Notes under the pieces: model-generated
What the model was told of the DNA's origin: nothing
Databases searched by the model: none
Seen by the model: only the letters and a program-made list of their open reading frames with translations
Origin: CAZFBR01 sp035353495 [NCBI: uncultured bacterium]
GTDB taxonomy: Bacteria > DAOPZR01
Reading direction: 5' to 3'
DNA length: 21,527 bases
NCBI GenBank assembly: GCA_964517215.1
Contig: CAZFBR010000030.1
Location: 1 to 21,527, forward strand
Shown here: positions 13,958-21,339 of the stretch, piece by piece
Numbering within the stretch: the stretch's first letter is position 1
Layout: the number at the start of each line of letters is the position of its first letter
Position numbers and translations under genes: made by a program

Positions 13958-14953
13958 CTACGCCGCGGCCGGCAGCGGGCGCACGAATACCCTGAACGGC
14001 TCCGGCAGAACCAACCCGTACTTGCGCGCCAGCGCAACATGCTCGTACGCCTCGGGCGTCTGCATGACGAACAGCGGGATGACGCCGGGGCTCTCGCCGC
14101 GCAGGATGCGCGCCACCATGCGCCCCACCGCCCGGCTCCCTTCAGCATGGTCGACGCACATCACCAGCGCCGCGCCGGTACGGATATGGTCGGGAATGGT
14201 CCCGATGACGGGGATCCCGGCCGCGTCCGCCCGCTGCATGAGCAGGCCGGTATTGTCGTCCAGCGGCGTGCCGGAGACGAGAACAATCGCGTCCGGGCGG
14301 CGCGCCAGCAGCGCGTCGATCGCGGGAATGATCCCCGCGCGGTCGTCGAGCGGCACCGCCGTCACGGCAACCCCGCACTTCGCCGCGCTGGCGGTCAGGC
14401 CGTCGCGGTAGGTTACTGACGAGGGCAGCGCCGGCGTATATAGCGTGCCCAGCGTCCGGTACGCCGGTTTGGTGGCGAGCAGCAGTTTGACGAAGCCATC
14501 GAAGGCAATTTCCGGCGGGATGAGATAGGCGCCGGTGTAATTGGCCAGATGAACCGTATCACTCTCGCCAACCCCCAAGCTGACCGGCTCGGCGACGAGA
14601 TGGAACACCACCGGGAGGGTCACCTTTCGCGCGAGACAGGCCTGCAGCGTCTGCTGCTGCAGCGGGATGAGCATATCGGCGCCGGTAGCCACGGCGTTAT
14701 CGACCAGCATCGGCAGTGCCGCCAGCTCCCCCTGCGCCGACTGGCAGGTCAGGATGAAATCGCTGTCTGCCTGCAGCCCGCTCTCGCGCAGCGTCTGCAG
14801 GATGACGCTGTCCGCCCCGGCGGCAATGCCGATATCGGAAAGCGTGATCAGCACGATCTTCTTCGGACCGGCCGCCGGACCGTGCGCCGGCGCCTGCGAA
14901 CAGCCGGCCAGCAACAACGCCAGCAGACAGCACAGTATCCCCACATATTTCAT
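13958..14953 (-). CDS. ABC-type substrate-binding lipoprotein (TrpX-like / ABC_sub_bind)
   Basis: A 331-residue exported lipoprotein. The signal peptide MKYVGILCCLLALLLAGC ends in lipobox LAGC, so Cys18 would be lipidated. The mature part has two periplasmic-binding-protein lobes. The first includes KIVLITLSDIGI and a QGELAALPMLVDNAVATGADMLIPL region; the second includes TLGTLYTPALPSS and IPAIDALLARRPDAIVLVSGTPL, then IPVIGTIPDHIRTGAALVMCVDH. This pattern fits the family of TrpX/YckB-like proteins that bind aromatic amino acids or unknown ligands. GGGAGGAGAGG just upstream sets the start. No permease or ATPase gene is in the window. It lies 16 nt after the zinc-ribbon gene at the end of the glycan operon. 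Confidence 0.9.
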   Translation of the reverse strand: MKYVGILCCLLALLLAGCSQAPAHGPAAGPKKIVLITLSDIGIAAGADSVILQTLRESGLQADSDFILTCQSAQGELAALPMLVDNAVATGADMLIPLQQQTLQACLARKVTLPVVFHLVAEPVSLGVGESDTVHLANYTGAYLIPPEIAFDGFVKLLLATKPAYRTLGTLYTPALPSSVTYRDGLTASAAKCGVAVTAVPLDDRAGIIPAIDALLARRPDAIVLVSGTPLDDNTGLLMQRADAAGIPVIGTIPDHIRTGAALVMCVDHAEGSRAVGRMVARILRGESPGVIPLFVMQTPEAYEHVALARKYGLVLPEPFRVFVRPLPAAA

Positions 14954-14969
14954 CGTCCTCTCCTCCCGG

Positions 14970-15590
14970 TTATGCGCCGGCCCGCTGCCGCCAGCATTGT
15001 GCCAGCCGGCGCACCGCGTACAGTGCGGCAATAAACGGCCATAAATCCAGCACAAGCAGCGCCAGGCCGGCGATAATCACCGCCCGCATCGTCGTGCTGC
15101 GATACCCCTTGACCGTTGCCGGCAGCCTGAACCGGGACGCGGTCTGCGGTTCCGCCGCCGCCAATACGACCGCAGCCGCGCGCGCCTGGTCATCGTTCGG
15201 TTCGGCCACTACTGCTTCAGCCGCAGCGGTTCTGGTCGCGTCAGGCACGGCAGTCTCTTCAGCTGACCATTCGGTTAGGAACGTCACGGCGCTTTCCGCC
15301 CGCGATTGCAGTACCCGCACCTCACGCCACCAGCCGCGCCACTCGTAGGCGAAGGCGTTATGCCGCTGGTCGGCCACGAGGCTGCGGATGCCGGATGTCG
15401 CCAGCCGTCCCTGCGCCAGCTGCAACTCGCTCTCGTAGTAGTACCGGGCAACCGGCGTCAGTGGTTCGGTAAATTCCGGCGGTACCGATTCCGCCACCAC
15501 GAATTCGGCGCCGCACCCCTTGCAGAACCGGTCAGCGGGTTAAACCGGCGTATCGCAGTTGGCGCAGGGCAGGATTTCGCGGCGGGTCAT
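14970..15590 (-). pseudogene. Zinc-ribbon membrane protein interrupted by an in-frame TAA
   Basis: From ATG 15590 the frame reads MTRREILPCANCDTPV, then TAA (15542-15540), then PADRFCKGCGAEF, continuing open to 14970. Together the two parts form a C-x2-C ... C-x2-C zinc ribbon (Cys9, Cys12, Cys23, Cys26) split by the stop at codon 17. The ATG overlaps the upstream glycosyltransferase stop in ATGA, which marks it as the original start. After the ribbon come about 130 polar residues, including YEWRGWWREVRVL, then a hydrophobic C-terminal segment (about residues 165-190 of the full frame) that should span the membrane. A GTG at 15500 could restart a 176-residue product without the ribbon. Explanations are a recent nonsense mutation (for example AAA to TAA), a sequence error, or readthrough. 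Function unknown. Confidence 0.8.
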
Positions 15591-16759
15591 GCCGCCATGA
15601 TCCACGCCAGCAGCCGCGCGGTATTCGTCCGCAGATCGAAATGCGTGCGCACCGTCTGCCGCGCCGCCGCTGCCAGGCTGGCCCGCCGGTCGGGATCGGC
15701 CTGCAGCGCCGCCAGCGCGCGCGCCAGTGCGGCCGGATCGTCCGGCGGAATCAGCACGGCATTGTCACCATCGCGCAGGTATTCGCCAAACCCGCGGATC
15801 GGGGTCGTCACCACCGGAACTTCCGACGCGAGCGCCTCGATAATGACGTTGGGAAAGCCGTCGCTGTCGGTATTGGGCAGGACGCGGCAGGGCGCGGCGA
15901 AAATGCCCGCCCGCCGGTACCACGCGCGGATTTCTGCCAGCGGCAGGGCGCCGGTAAAGATGACGCGCCCGGCCAGTCCGAGCTCGTCTGCCAGTGCTGT
16001 CAGCGCCGCGCGCTCCGGCCCGTCGCCGACGATAACCGCATGGGTCGTTGCCGGCAGCAGCGCCAGCGCGCGCAGCAGCGTATCGACCCCCTTGTTGGCA
16101 ACCAGCCGGCCGACTGCCAGCACCAGCGCCGCATCACGCTGCACCGCCGGCAACGGCTGATCGAACGCCAGCAGCGGCTCAGCGCCGGGTTCGGCTGCTT
16201 CCAAACCGTACGGCAAAAGCTCGATCCGCGCCTCCGGCGCAATGCGCCGCAGATAATCGACATTGAACTGCGTGCAGGTGGTGGCGAAGCGCACCATGCC
16301 CAGCCGCCGGCGCAGTTCGTCGGGCGGGGAGAGAAATATATCCTGCGCGTGCAGGGTCAGCGACGCCGGCACACCGAGCAGCTGCGCCGCATGCAGCGGC
16401 ACGTCCGCCGCCGCGTTGCCGAACTGCGCATGGACATGCGTCACGCCGCGGCGCTGCCAGTGCGCCGCCAGCAGGCAGACCTCACCGCGCCGGTCAGCCG
16501 GCACGCGCGGCAGCGCCTCCGGCTGCACCAGTGCGCGCCGCAGTGTGGTCCAGCCGTGGTTGAGCGGCGATTGCCAGCGCAGGTAATGGAAGTCGCGCGC
16601 TACTCGCGCCGCGGCCGGCTGCACCTGCGCCTCCAGCGTCGGCTGATACGCGGCCGGGGCCAGGCCGACCTGCAGGCGGCCCAGCATCAGGTATTCGCGC
16701 AGGATGAAGGTTTCGGACAGCGTCGGGAACTGGGGAATGAAATAGCCGAGAACCGTCAC
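15587..16759 (-). CDS. GT4-family glycosyltransferase
   Basis: A 390-residue GT-B glycosyltransferase. The N-terminus GYFIPQFPTLSETFILREY (5-23) is typical of exopolysaccharide (colanic-acid WcaL-like) enzymes. Downstream are HVHAQFG (109-115), LHAQDIF (136-142), the nucleotide-sugar loop VGRLVANKGVDTLL (216-229), VGDGPER (244-250) and SDGFPNVIIEALASEVPVV (299-317). The first acid of the E-x7-E motif is Asp300 and the second is Glu308. Substrate cannot be told from sequence alone. It starts at a GTG overlapping the previous stop (GTGA) and ends in ATGA with the zinc-ribbon frame. Confidence 0.93.
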   Translation of the reverse strand: MTVLGYFIPQFPTLSETFILREYLMLGRLQVGLAPAAYQPTLEAQVQPAAARVARDFHYLRWQSPLNHGWTTLRRALVQPEALPRVPADRRGEVCLLAAHWQRRGVTHVHAQFGNAAADVPLHAAQLLGVPASLTLHAQDIFLSPPDELRRRLGMVRFATTCTQFNVDYLRRIAPEARIELLPYGLEAAEPGAEPLLAFDQPLPAVQRDAALVLAVGRLVANKGVDTLLRALALLPATTHAVIVGDGPERAALTALADELGLAGRVIFTGALPLAEIRAWYRRAGIFAAPCRVLPNTDSDGFPNVIIEALASEVPVVTTPIRGFGEYLRDGDNAVLIPPDDPAALARALAALQADPDRRASLAAAARQTVRTHFDLRTNTARLLAWIMAA

Positions 16760-17235
16760 GGCTTGCGGCGGTGCAGCAGCAGGTACGCCGCCGCGGCCGC
16801 CACCCCGCCCAGCGCCGCCGCCAGCACCATCACCCCCGCCTTCTTGCGCGTCAGCAGGCCATTGCTGTGCCAGTAGTACCGGCCGGTGCTGTCAACCACC
16901 GTCACCGAGCCGCGATGGAAGTCATGCACCATGGCATGCACCGGCGCATAGCCGTCGCCGTTGGCGTTGTGGTACAGGATCACGACTTCGTCAAATGCGG
17001 CCTGCTGCAGGCGGTCGAACAACTCTTCGCTGATGCCCGCCGGTGCAAAGGTCGCTGCCGGATACTCGTACACCGCATCCGCCTGCGCCGCTGCGGTGGC
17101 CCGCGCCGTATGCTGTGCCTGGCAGAGCACCGCCACCTGCGCATCGGGATGCCGTTCGCGCACGACACGGGCTGCATACCCCAGCGCGGTGTCGCGGGCC
17201 GAACGCACTATCAGTACCTTCCGTTGTGCCGTCAT
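16756..17235 (-). CDS. Small membrane-anchored Rossmann-like protein of the glycan operon (copy 2)
   Basis: A 159-residue protein I cannot assign to a named family. It starts MTAQRKVLIVRSARDTALGYAARV, like the first strand and helix of GT-B/Rossmann domains, with VAVLCQAQ as the next strand. A loop YHNANGDGY (88-96) is followed 25 residues on by DSTGRYYW (115-122). A hydrophobic segment (about 133-153) and a basic tail LHRRKP end the protein, so it is probably anchored with the soluble part in the cytosol. The same loop and D-x-G-R pattern recur in the 161-residue protein at 19481-19966 and in the methyltransferase. GGGAGGAAACGATC before the ATG at 17235 supports this start over one at 17265. 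Confidence 0.8.
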   Translation of the reverse strand: MTAQRKVLIVRSARDTALGYAARVVRERHPDAQVAVLCQAQHTARATAAAQADAVYEYPAATFAPAGISEELFDRLQQAAFDEVVILYHNANGDGYAPVHAMVHDFHRGSVTVVDSTGRYYWHSNGLLTRKKAGVMVLAAALGGVAAAAAYLLLHRRKP

Positions 17236-17280
17236 GATCGTTTCCTCCCGTGAATATGCTATCACCGGTGCCGGCCAGCG

Positions 17281-18429
17281 TCAACCGCCCGGTTTACGGG
17301 CAACCGCCAGCACCCCGTGTCCGCAGGCGGGCGGGGCAAACAGGTCGGCCGCCGCCAGCGCCAGCAGCAGCGGCCGGGCGCAATGCTGCAGCAGCGGGTG
17401 CCGTTCGAGCCGGCGGTCGAGCCAGCCGAGCCGCGAGGCGTCGGTCGCCAGCGTCCAGCGCACCTGCTGCACCTGCAGGCCGCAGGCGGTCAGTGCCGCC
17501 GTCAATTCGTCCGGCGTGTAGCCGGGCCGAACATGATCGGCCGGCGGCACATCGCCGGGAAAGAGCGGTTCGTGGCGGTATGGGGTATGCACGATGAGCG
17601 TGCCGCCGGGCGCCAGTGCGCCGGCCCAGCGCTGCAGGGCCTGCCGGTCGTCATGCAGATGCTCCAGCACCTCACTGGCGACCAGGCAGCTGCTGCCTGA
17701 CGCCGGTGTCCACGTTTCCAGATCTGCGGCCTGCAGGGTTAATGTCCCGTCGCCGGTAGCCAGCCGGGTCAGGGCCGGCGGGAAGGCGCGGTCGATGCCC
17801 AGCAGTCGCCTGCCGCCCTGCGCGCGCAGCAGCTGCAGCAGCATGCCGTCGCCGGTGCCGATATCCGTTACCGCCTGACCTCCGGCCGCCGTCACCGCCT
17901 GCAGCACATGCAGCAGCCGCACGAAACGAATGACCGGAAGGCGCCCCCGGCAGAGCGCCAGCAGGGTGCGCGCCGCCGTCGGGTCGGGCCGCGCCCCCCG
18001 CGCCAGCGCCTGCCAGCAGCGCCAGACCGCAGCGACCAAAAGCGGGGCCGCGCGCTGCGTGAACCGTCGTCCGAGTTCTTCCGCCTGTTCGCGCTGGTCT
18101 TCGGCCGCGCAGCGCGCTGCCGTCAGCGGCGCCAGCGTCCCGTCCGGAATCAGCGTCCAGCATTCATCCGCCAGCTGCCGCGCGCGCCGGCGCCAGTCGC
18201 GATAGCCGAAGCCGCTCGCCTCATTGTAGAGCAGGATCACCCGGGCCGCCGTCAATGCCTCCGGCGCGCCGGCATGGACTGTCACGTCGGCCGGCAGGCA
18301 GCCGCGCAGCCGCTCGGGCTGTGTGGTCACGATAATGCACGGTTGCCACTGGCGTGCCCGCGCCAGGGCGAGCGCCTGCGTCAGCTGTTCGACCGGCGCG
18401 GTATGCAGGATGATGGTGGGTGCGGTCAT
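17281..18429 (-). CDS. SAM-dependent methyltransferase with N-terminal operon-specific module
   Basis: A 382-residue two-part protein. Residues 1-105 form a Rossmann-like module with YNEASGFGY (68-76) and IPDGT (94-98), matching motifs in the two small membrane proteins of this operon. Residues from about 170 are a class I methyltransferase: motif I VTDIGTGDGML (187-197), LLGID (209-213), the acidic/His motif SEVLEHLHDD (252-261), APGGTLIVHTPY (272-283) and ADHVRPGYTPDEL (297-309). The last segments resemble methyltransferases that modify sugars or glycan ends. The ATG overlaps the upstream glycosyltransferase stop as ATGA. The acceptor is unknown. Confidence 0.9.
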   Translation of the reverse strand: MTAPTIILHTAPVEQLTQALALARARQWQPCIIVTTQPERLRGCLPADVTVHAGAPEALTAARVILLYNEASGFGYRDWRRRARQLADECWTLIPDGTLAPLTAARCAAEDQREQAEELGRRFTQRAAPLLVAAVWRCWQALARGARPDPTAARTLLALCRGRLPVIRFVRLLHVLQAVTAAGGQAVTDIGTGDGMLLQLLRAQGGRRLLGIDRAFPPALTRLATGDGTLTLQAADLETWTPASGSSCLVASEVLEHLHDDRQALQRWAGALAPGGTLIVHTPYRHEPLFPGDVPPADHVRPGYTPDELTAALTACGLQVQQVRWTLATDASRLGWLDRRLERHPLLQHCARPLLLALAAADLFAPPACGHGVLAVARKPGG

Positions 18430-19424
18430 GCCGTGCCGCAGCGGGCGATTGCCTCGCGATAGGCCGCATGCTGGCGTTCCAGTGTGAACGGGCGCACGCT
18501 CTCCCGCGCGCCCTGCGAAAGCCGCGCCCGCAGGTCGGGATGACGCGCCAGCAGCTCGCAGTAGCGGCGATGATCGTGCCGGTGGCCGGAAATGAAGCCG
18601 TTGCCGTTGTGGATGATCTGTTCGGGCAGCCCGCCTTTCGGCTCGGTCACCACCGGGATCCCCATTGCCAGCAGTTCGAGCATGGCCAGGGAAAAGACCT
18701 CCTGATGCGTGTCGGTCAGATGGCAGGCGATATCGAAACGGCGCAGCTGCGGAAGCAGTTCGTCCTGCCGCAGTTCGCCGGCGAATTCGACCTGGCCTGT
18801 CAGGTTGAGTGCCGCCGCCCGCGCCGCCAGCTGCGGCCGCATCGGCCCGTCGCCGATGATCAGCAGCCGCTTGCGCGGGATGGCGAGCGCGGCGAAAAAG
18901 TCGAGGTACTCGGTGGAAATCTTCGGCGGCAGCAGGTGGCTCACCCGCCCGATAACGAAAATGTCACCCGCCGGCTTGTGCCATTCCGGGAAACGGGCCA
19001 GGTCGATCCCGTTGTAGATCATCATGCGCCGCGCCGCCGGCAGATGCGCCTGCAGCAGGTCGTTGACCTTGCTCGTCGGCACGTAGAAATCGTACCCCTG
19101 CGGCATGGGCTGCTGGTTCTGGTTGATCATGATCCACGGCGCCGCTCTCCCCGCCGGCTTGTGCAGCGGGACCCCCTGCCACCAGTGGAACAGCACCACG
19201 TCGGGCGCAAGCTCGCGCAGCGCCTGTTCCAGCGCCGCCTGATCGGCAACGTGGCCATGCGGTATGCCCGCAGCGTCGAGCTCGCGTTCCAAACCGAAGG
19301 AAAAGGTGCCCAGCGGATGGCCGTAGAGCACCGTCTGCCGGTCAGTCGCAAATCCGCGCGTGATATCGACCAGCGCCCGGCCCGCGCCGCCGGCCAGGTT
19401 GCCGATCAGGGAAACGATATGCAT
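18426..19424 (-). CDS. GT4-family glycosyltransferase
   Basis: A 332-residue GT-B enzyme. It begins MHIVSLIGNLAGGAGRALVDI, where the GGAGR loop binds the sugar donor side. YNGIDLARFPEW (137-148), the loop IGRVSHLLPPKIS (158-170), IIGDGPMRPQL (189-199) and the E-x7-E motif in EVFSLAMLELLAMGIPVV (242-259) follow. The ATG at 19424 has AAAGG close upstream. A TTG at 19484 overlapping the previous stop would add 20 residues that do not fit the family's N-terminus. Likely transfers a sugar to a lipid-linked or surface glycan, by operon context. Confidence 0.92.
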   Translation of the reverse strand: MHIVSLIGNLAGGAGRALVDITRGFATDRQTVLYGHPLGTFSFGLERELDAAGIPHGHVADQAALEQALRELAPDVVLFHWWQGVPLHKPAGRAAPWIMINQNQQPMPQGYDFYVPTSKVNDLLQAHLPAARRMMIYNGIDLARFPEWHKPAGDIFVIGRVSHLLPPKISTEYLDFFAALAIPRKRLLIIGDGPMRPQLAARAAALNLTGQVEFAGELRQDELLPQLRRFDIACHLTDTHQEVFSLAMLELLAMGIPVVTEPKGGLPEQIIHNGNGFISGHRHDHRRYCELLARHPDLRARLSQGARESVRPFTLERQHAAYREAIARCGTA

Positions 19425-19480
19425 GGGTGCCTTTCGTGCCGTTCCGTCGCTGGCATCGTAACATTGCCCGGCGCGGCCGG

Positions 19481-19966
19481 TCAAGATTTTTGCGCTGTCG
19501 CCGGTTCGCTGCGGCGCATGACCGCCAGCAGTCCGCTCAGCAGCAGCAAGGCCAGCTGGCGCCAGCAGAGCATGCCGAGCGTGCCCGCCAGCAGCAGCGA
19601 GCGCCGCGTGATGCGGTATTCCCGCCCGTCGCGATCGACCGCCAGCCGCGCCATTCCCCGCTGCACTGCGAGGAAACGCAGCACATTGCGGAATTCCATG
19701 CCGGGGAACCCGATGCCGTTGTGCGGCGCGATCAGCCGGTGCGGGTTGCCGATCTTCGGCCAGAACGACCGCCCGACCTGCGCATCCCAGCGGCCGTGCG
19801 GGGTCTGCAGTTCGATCACGTACCAGCCGTCCAGCGCCTTGAGTTCCGCCGGACTGAGCTTGCGGCAGGCGATCAGGACCCGTTCGCCGGCCGGGATCTC
19901 CAGCCGTTCCGCCGTGCGTTGCAGCAATGCCGGCCGCGCGCAGTGCAGGAAGACCGTATCAATCAT
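19481..19966 (-). CDS. Small membrane-anchored protein of the glycan operon (copy 1)
   Basis: A 161-residue protein of no family I recognise. An N-terminal alpha/beta module (MIDTVFLHCARPALLQRTAERL, then RVLIACRKL) leads to PHNGIGFPG (81-89) and, 28 residues on, DRDGREYRI (111-119). A hydrophobic region (about 123-149, ending AVMRR) should anchor it. The order of alpha/beta module, HN loop, D-x-D/T-G-R and C-terminal membrane segment matches the protein at 16756-17235, although overall identity is low. It follows the GT2 gene through a possible 42-residue reading frame and precedes a GT4 gene. Roles such as scaffold or acceptor-binding partner are guesses. Confidence 0.8.
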   Translation of the reverse strand: MIDTVFLHCARPALLQRTAERLEIPAGERVLIACRKLSPAELKALDGWYVIELQTPHGRWDAQVGRSFWPKIGNPHRLIAPHNGIGFPGMEFRNVLRFLAVQRGMARLAVDRDGREYRITRRSLLLAGTLGMLCWRQLALLLLSGLLAVMRRSEPATAQKS

Positions 19967-20087
19967 GCCGCGTCTCCGGACACCGGCGCCGGGTCAATCG
20001 TACCGGGCCGCCGTCGCCGGCGGGGCCGTATTGAGCCGCATGCTGCAGCGCCGGCGGCACGCCGTACAGGGCAAGCGTGTTACTCAT
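19959..20087 (-). CDS. Possible 42-residue peptide between GT2 and membrane protein genes
   Basis: MSNTLALYGVPPALQHAAQY followed by GPAGDGGPVRLTRRRCPETRHD. The ATG (20087) overlaps the GT2 stop (ATGAGTAA), and its stop overlaps the next ATG by 8 nt, which is the coupling style used throughout this operon. The sequence has no recognisable domain and no clear ribosome binding site. It may instead be a relay frame or chance. Confidence 0.35.
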   Translation of the reverse strand: MSNTLALYGVPPALQHAAQYGPAGDGGPVRLTRRRCPETRHD

Positions 20088-21033
20088 ACCACGCCGCCAT
20101 CGCCGCCGTCGTCGCCTTGCGCCGCTGCGCATAATAGCGCCGCCGCGGCAGCATCGCCGGCAGGCCGCGCAGCAGGCGCAGCATGACCCGCAGCCAGACC
20201 CCGTCGTACCGCCAGCGCGCGAAATCGTCGTGCAGCTCCGTGACCAGCAGCGCATAATCGCGTGCCGCCAGCGCCGTCGCCTCGTTCTTCGCCAGCATCA
20301 GCCAGCGGTTGGCATACTGCTGCGCCAGGATGCGCCGGTCGCGTAGGCCGCCCGCCCCGCCGCGATGATGCTGCGCCACCGCCTGCGGCAGGTAGCGGCT
20401 CTTCCAGCCGCGCCATTGCGCCCGCCAATCGAGATCGACATCCTCGAAATAGGACACGAAGGTGGCGTCGAAGTATTCGTCCCGCCAGGCCGTATCGTCG
20501 AGCATGGCCTTCCGGTAGAGCGCGTAGGCTGCGCAGACCCCGAACCGGTCGCCGGGCGCAGCGATTTCTGCCGGCTGCCAGCTTCTGCGCCCGTCGGCCA
20601 GCCGCCGGCGGTTGAGGAAATGACCCAGCCCGTCGCAGGCGGGCGGCTCCGTTCCGGGCACCACCCCCTGGCCCGTCGCCGAGCCGTACTCGGGATGCGC
20701 ATCGAGGAATGCCAGCAGCGTCGCCGCATAGTCGGGCGCCAGCGTCACATCGGCGTTCACCGTGAGGATGTATTCGGTGGTCGCCTGCCGGATGGCGCGG
20801 TTGTTCGCTGCGGCGAAGCCGATGTTCTTTCCCGGCGTCAGCCACTGCACCGCCGGATACTGCGCCGCCAGCTGCGCGCGCAGGGCGGCGTCCGTCCCGT
20901 TATCGACGACGATAACCGTCAGCGGTACCGTCTGCGCCGCCAGCGACGCGAGGCAGGGCGGCAGGAAGCGCTCGCTCCGCCACGCCACCACCAGCGCGGT
21001 GATCCGTGCCGGTCGCTCAGTTGCTGCCGTCAT
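20080..21033 (-). CDS. GT2-family glycosyltransferase (WbbL/rhamnosyltransferase-like)
   Basis: A 317-residue GT-A enzyme. ITALVVAWRSERFLPPCLASL (11-31) is the first strand and helix, VVDNGTDA (42-49) binds the nucleotide, KNIGFAAANNRAI (69-81) is the WbbL-type motif, and the metal motif is NADV (93-96, in place of D-x-D). FEDVDLDWRAQWRG (196-209) contains the ED-x-D catalytic segment. Basic C-terminal LRRG/RRRYY residues could touch the membrane. This subfamily often transfers rhamnose or similar sugars in O-antigen and cell-wall glycans. It is the first gene after the promoter at 21091-21120. GCAGGCAGGAA precedes the ATG. Confidence 0.93.
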   Translation of the reverse strand: MTAATERPARITALVVAWRSERFLPPCLASLAAQTVPLTVIVVDNGTDAALRAQLAAQYPAVQWLTPGKNIGFAAANNRAIRQATTEYILTVNADVTLAPDYAATLLAFLDAHPEYGSATGQGVVPGTEPPACDGLGHFLNRRRLADGRRSWQPAEIAAPGDRFGVCAAYALYRKAMLDDTAWRDEYFDATFVSYFEDVDLDWRAQWRGWKSRYLPQAVAQHHRGGAGGLRDRRILAQQYANRWLMLAKNEATALAARDYALLVTELHDDFARWRYDGVWLRVMLRLLRGLPAMLPRRRYYAQRRKATTAAMAAWYE

Positions 21034-21090
21034 TTCCTGCCTGCATCCGCTGGCTCATCGTCCCCGTCGTCCTCCGCTGCTATCTGCTGC

Positions 21091-21120
21091 ATAGTACCAC
21101 CGACGGGAACGCGTCGTCAA
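21091..21120 (-). promoter_or_regulatory. Predicted promoter of the glycan operon
   Basis: Minus strand: -35 TTGACG at 21120-21115, an 18-nt spacer, and -10 TACTAT at 21096-21091. Transcription would start near 21084, about 50 nt before the GT2 ATG. The spacer is mostly one arm of the 15-nt inverted repeat (21098-21112). The terminator at 21159-21189 insulates it from upstream transcription. Confidence 0.5.
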
Positions 21121-21271
21121 TGCGCGCCGCAGCCCGCCTGCCGTGTCGATCAGGCAGCAAAAAAGGCCGCCGGGATTTCCCCGGCGGCCCTTGTGTGTTG
21201 CTTACTCAGTACGGATAGCCCATGCGGTGATAGTCGTCATAACTCGTTGCCTACCAGCGTTCCCGTCGGTG
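21098..21271. repeat. 15-nt inverted repeat pair around the terminator
   Basis: CACCGACGGGAACGC on the plus strand at 21098-21112 recurs exactly as its reverse complement at 21257-21271. One copy fills the spacer of the operon promoter; the other lies in the short upstream transcription unit. Confidence 0.85.
21159..21189 (-). terminator. Strong Rho-independent terminator
   Basis: A perfect 10-bp stem, GGCCGCCGGG (21165-21174) with CCCGGCGGCC (21180-21189), closes on a 5-nt loop. On the minus strand it is followed by six T (21164-21159). It ends transcription coming from the short unit at 21202-21339. A weaker T-run on the plus side argues against use in that direction. Confidence 0.9.
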
Positions 21272-21306
21272 CTGTTCAAGGTTCTGTCAAGGTTTTTCGC
21301 GTCCAT
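21202..21306 (-). CDS. Candidate 34-residue peptide inside the short transcription unit (could be non-coding RNA instead)
   Basis: MDAKNLDRTLNSTDGNAGRQ then RVMTTITAWAIRTE, with stop TAA at 21202-21204, 13 nt before the terminator stem. AGGAGGG (21325-21319) lies 12 nt before the ATG, which is far; an in-frame TTG at 21315 is 3 nt from it, which is near. The predicted transcription start falls within that AGGAGGG, so translation may be poor. No family recognised. The roughly 160-nt unit from 21325 to 21159 may equally be a small RNA. Confidence 0.3.
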   Translation of the reverse strand: MDAKNLDRTLNSTDGNAGRQRVMTTITAWAIRTE

Positions 21307-21330
21307 TGTCGTCAACTACCCTCCTGACAC

Positions 21331-21339
21331 ATTATACCA
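21331..21339 (-). promoter_or_regulatory. Extended -10 promoter of the short transcription unit
   Basis: TGGTATAAT on the minus strand is a perfect extended -10 element. No good -35 hexamer is found 16-18 nt upstream, which extended -10 promoters can tolerate. Transcription would start near 21324. Confidence 0.55.

Noticed and set aside
18420-20186. A 588-residue open frame on the plus strand across the GT4 and membrane protein genes
   Set aside because: Antisense to well-supported genes; it is Arg/Ala/Gln-rich with no domain, as expected from high GC.
21221-21260. C-terminal-like frame ending SYDDYHRMGYPY on the minus strand
   Set aside because: A TAG lies four codons before this segment and no matching upstream part is seen, so it is not supported as a gene or gene remnant.
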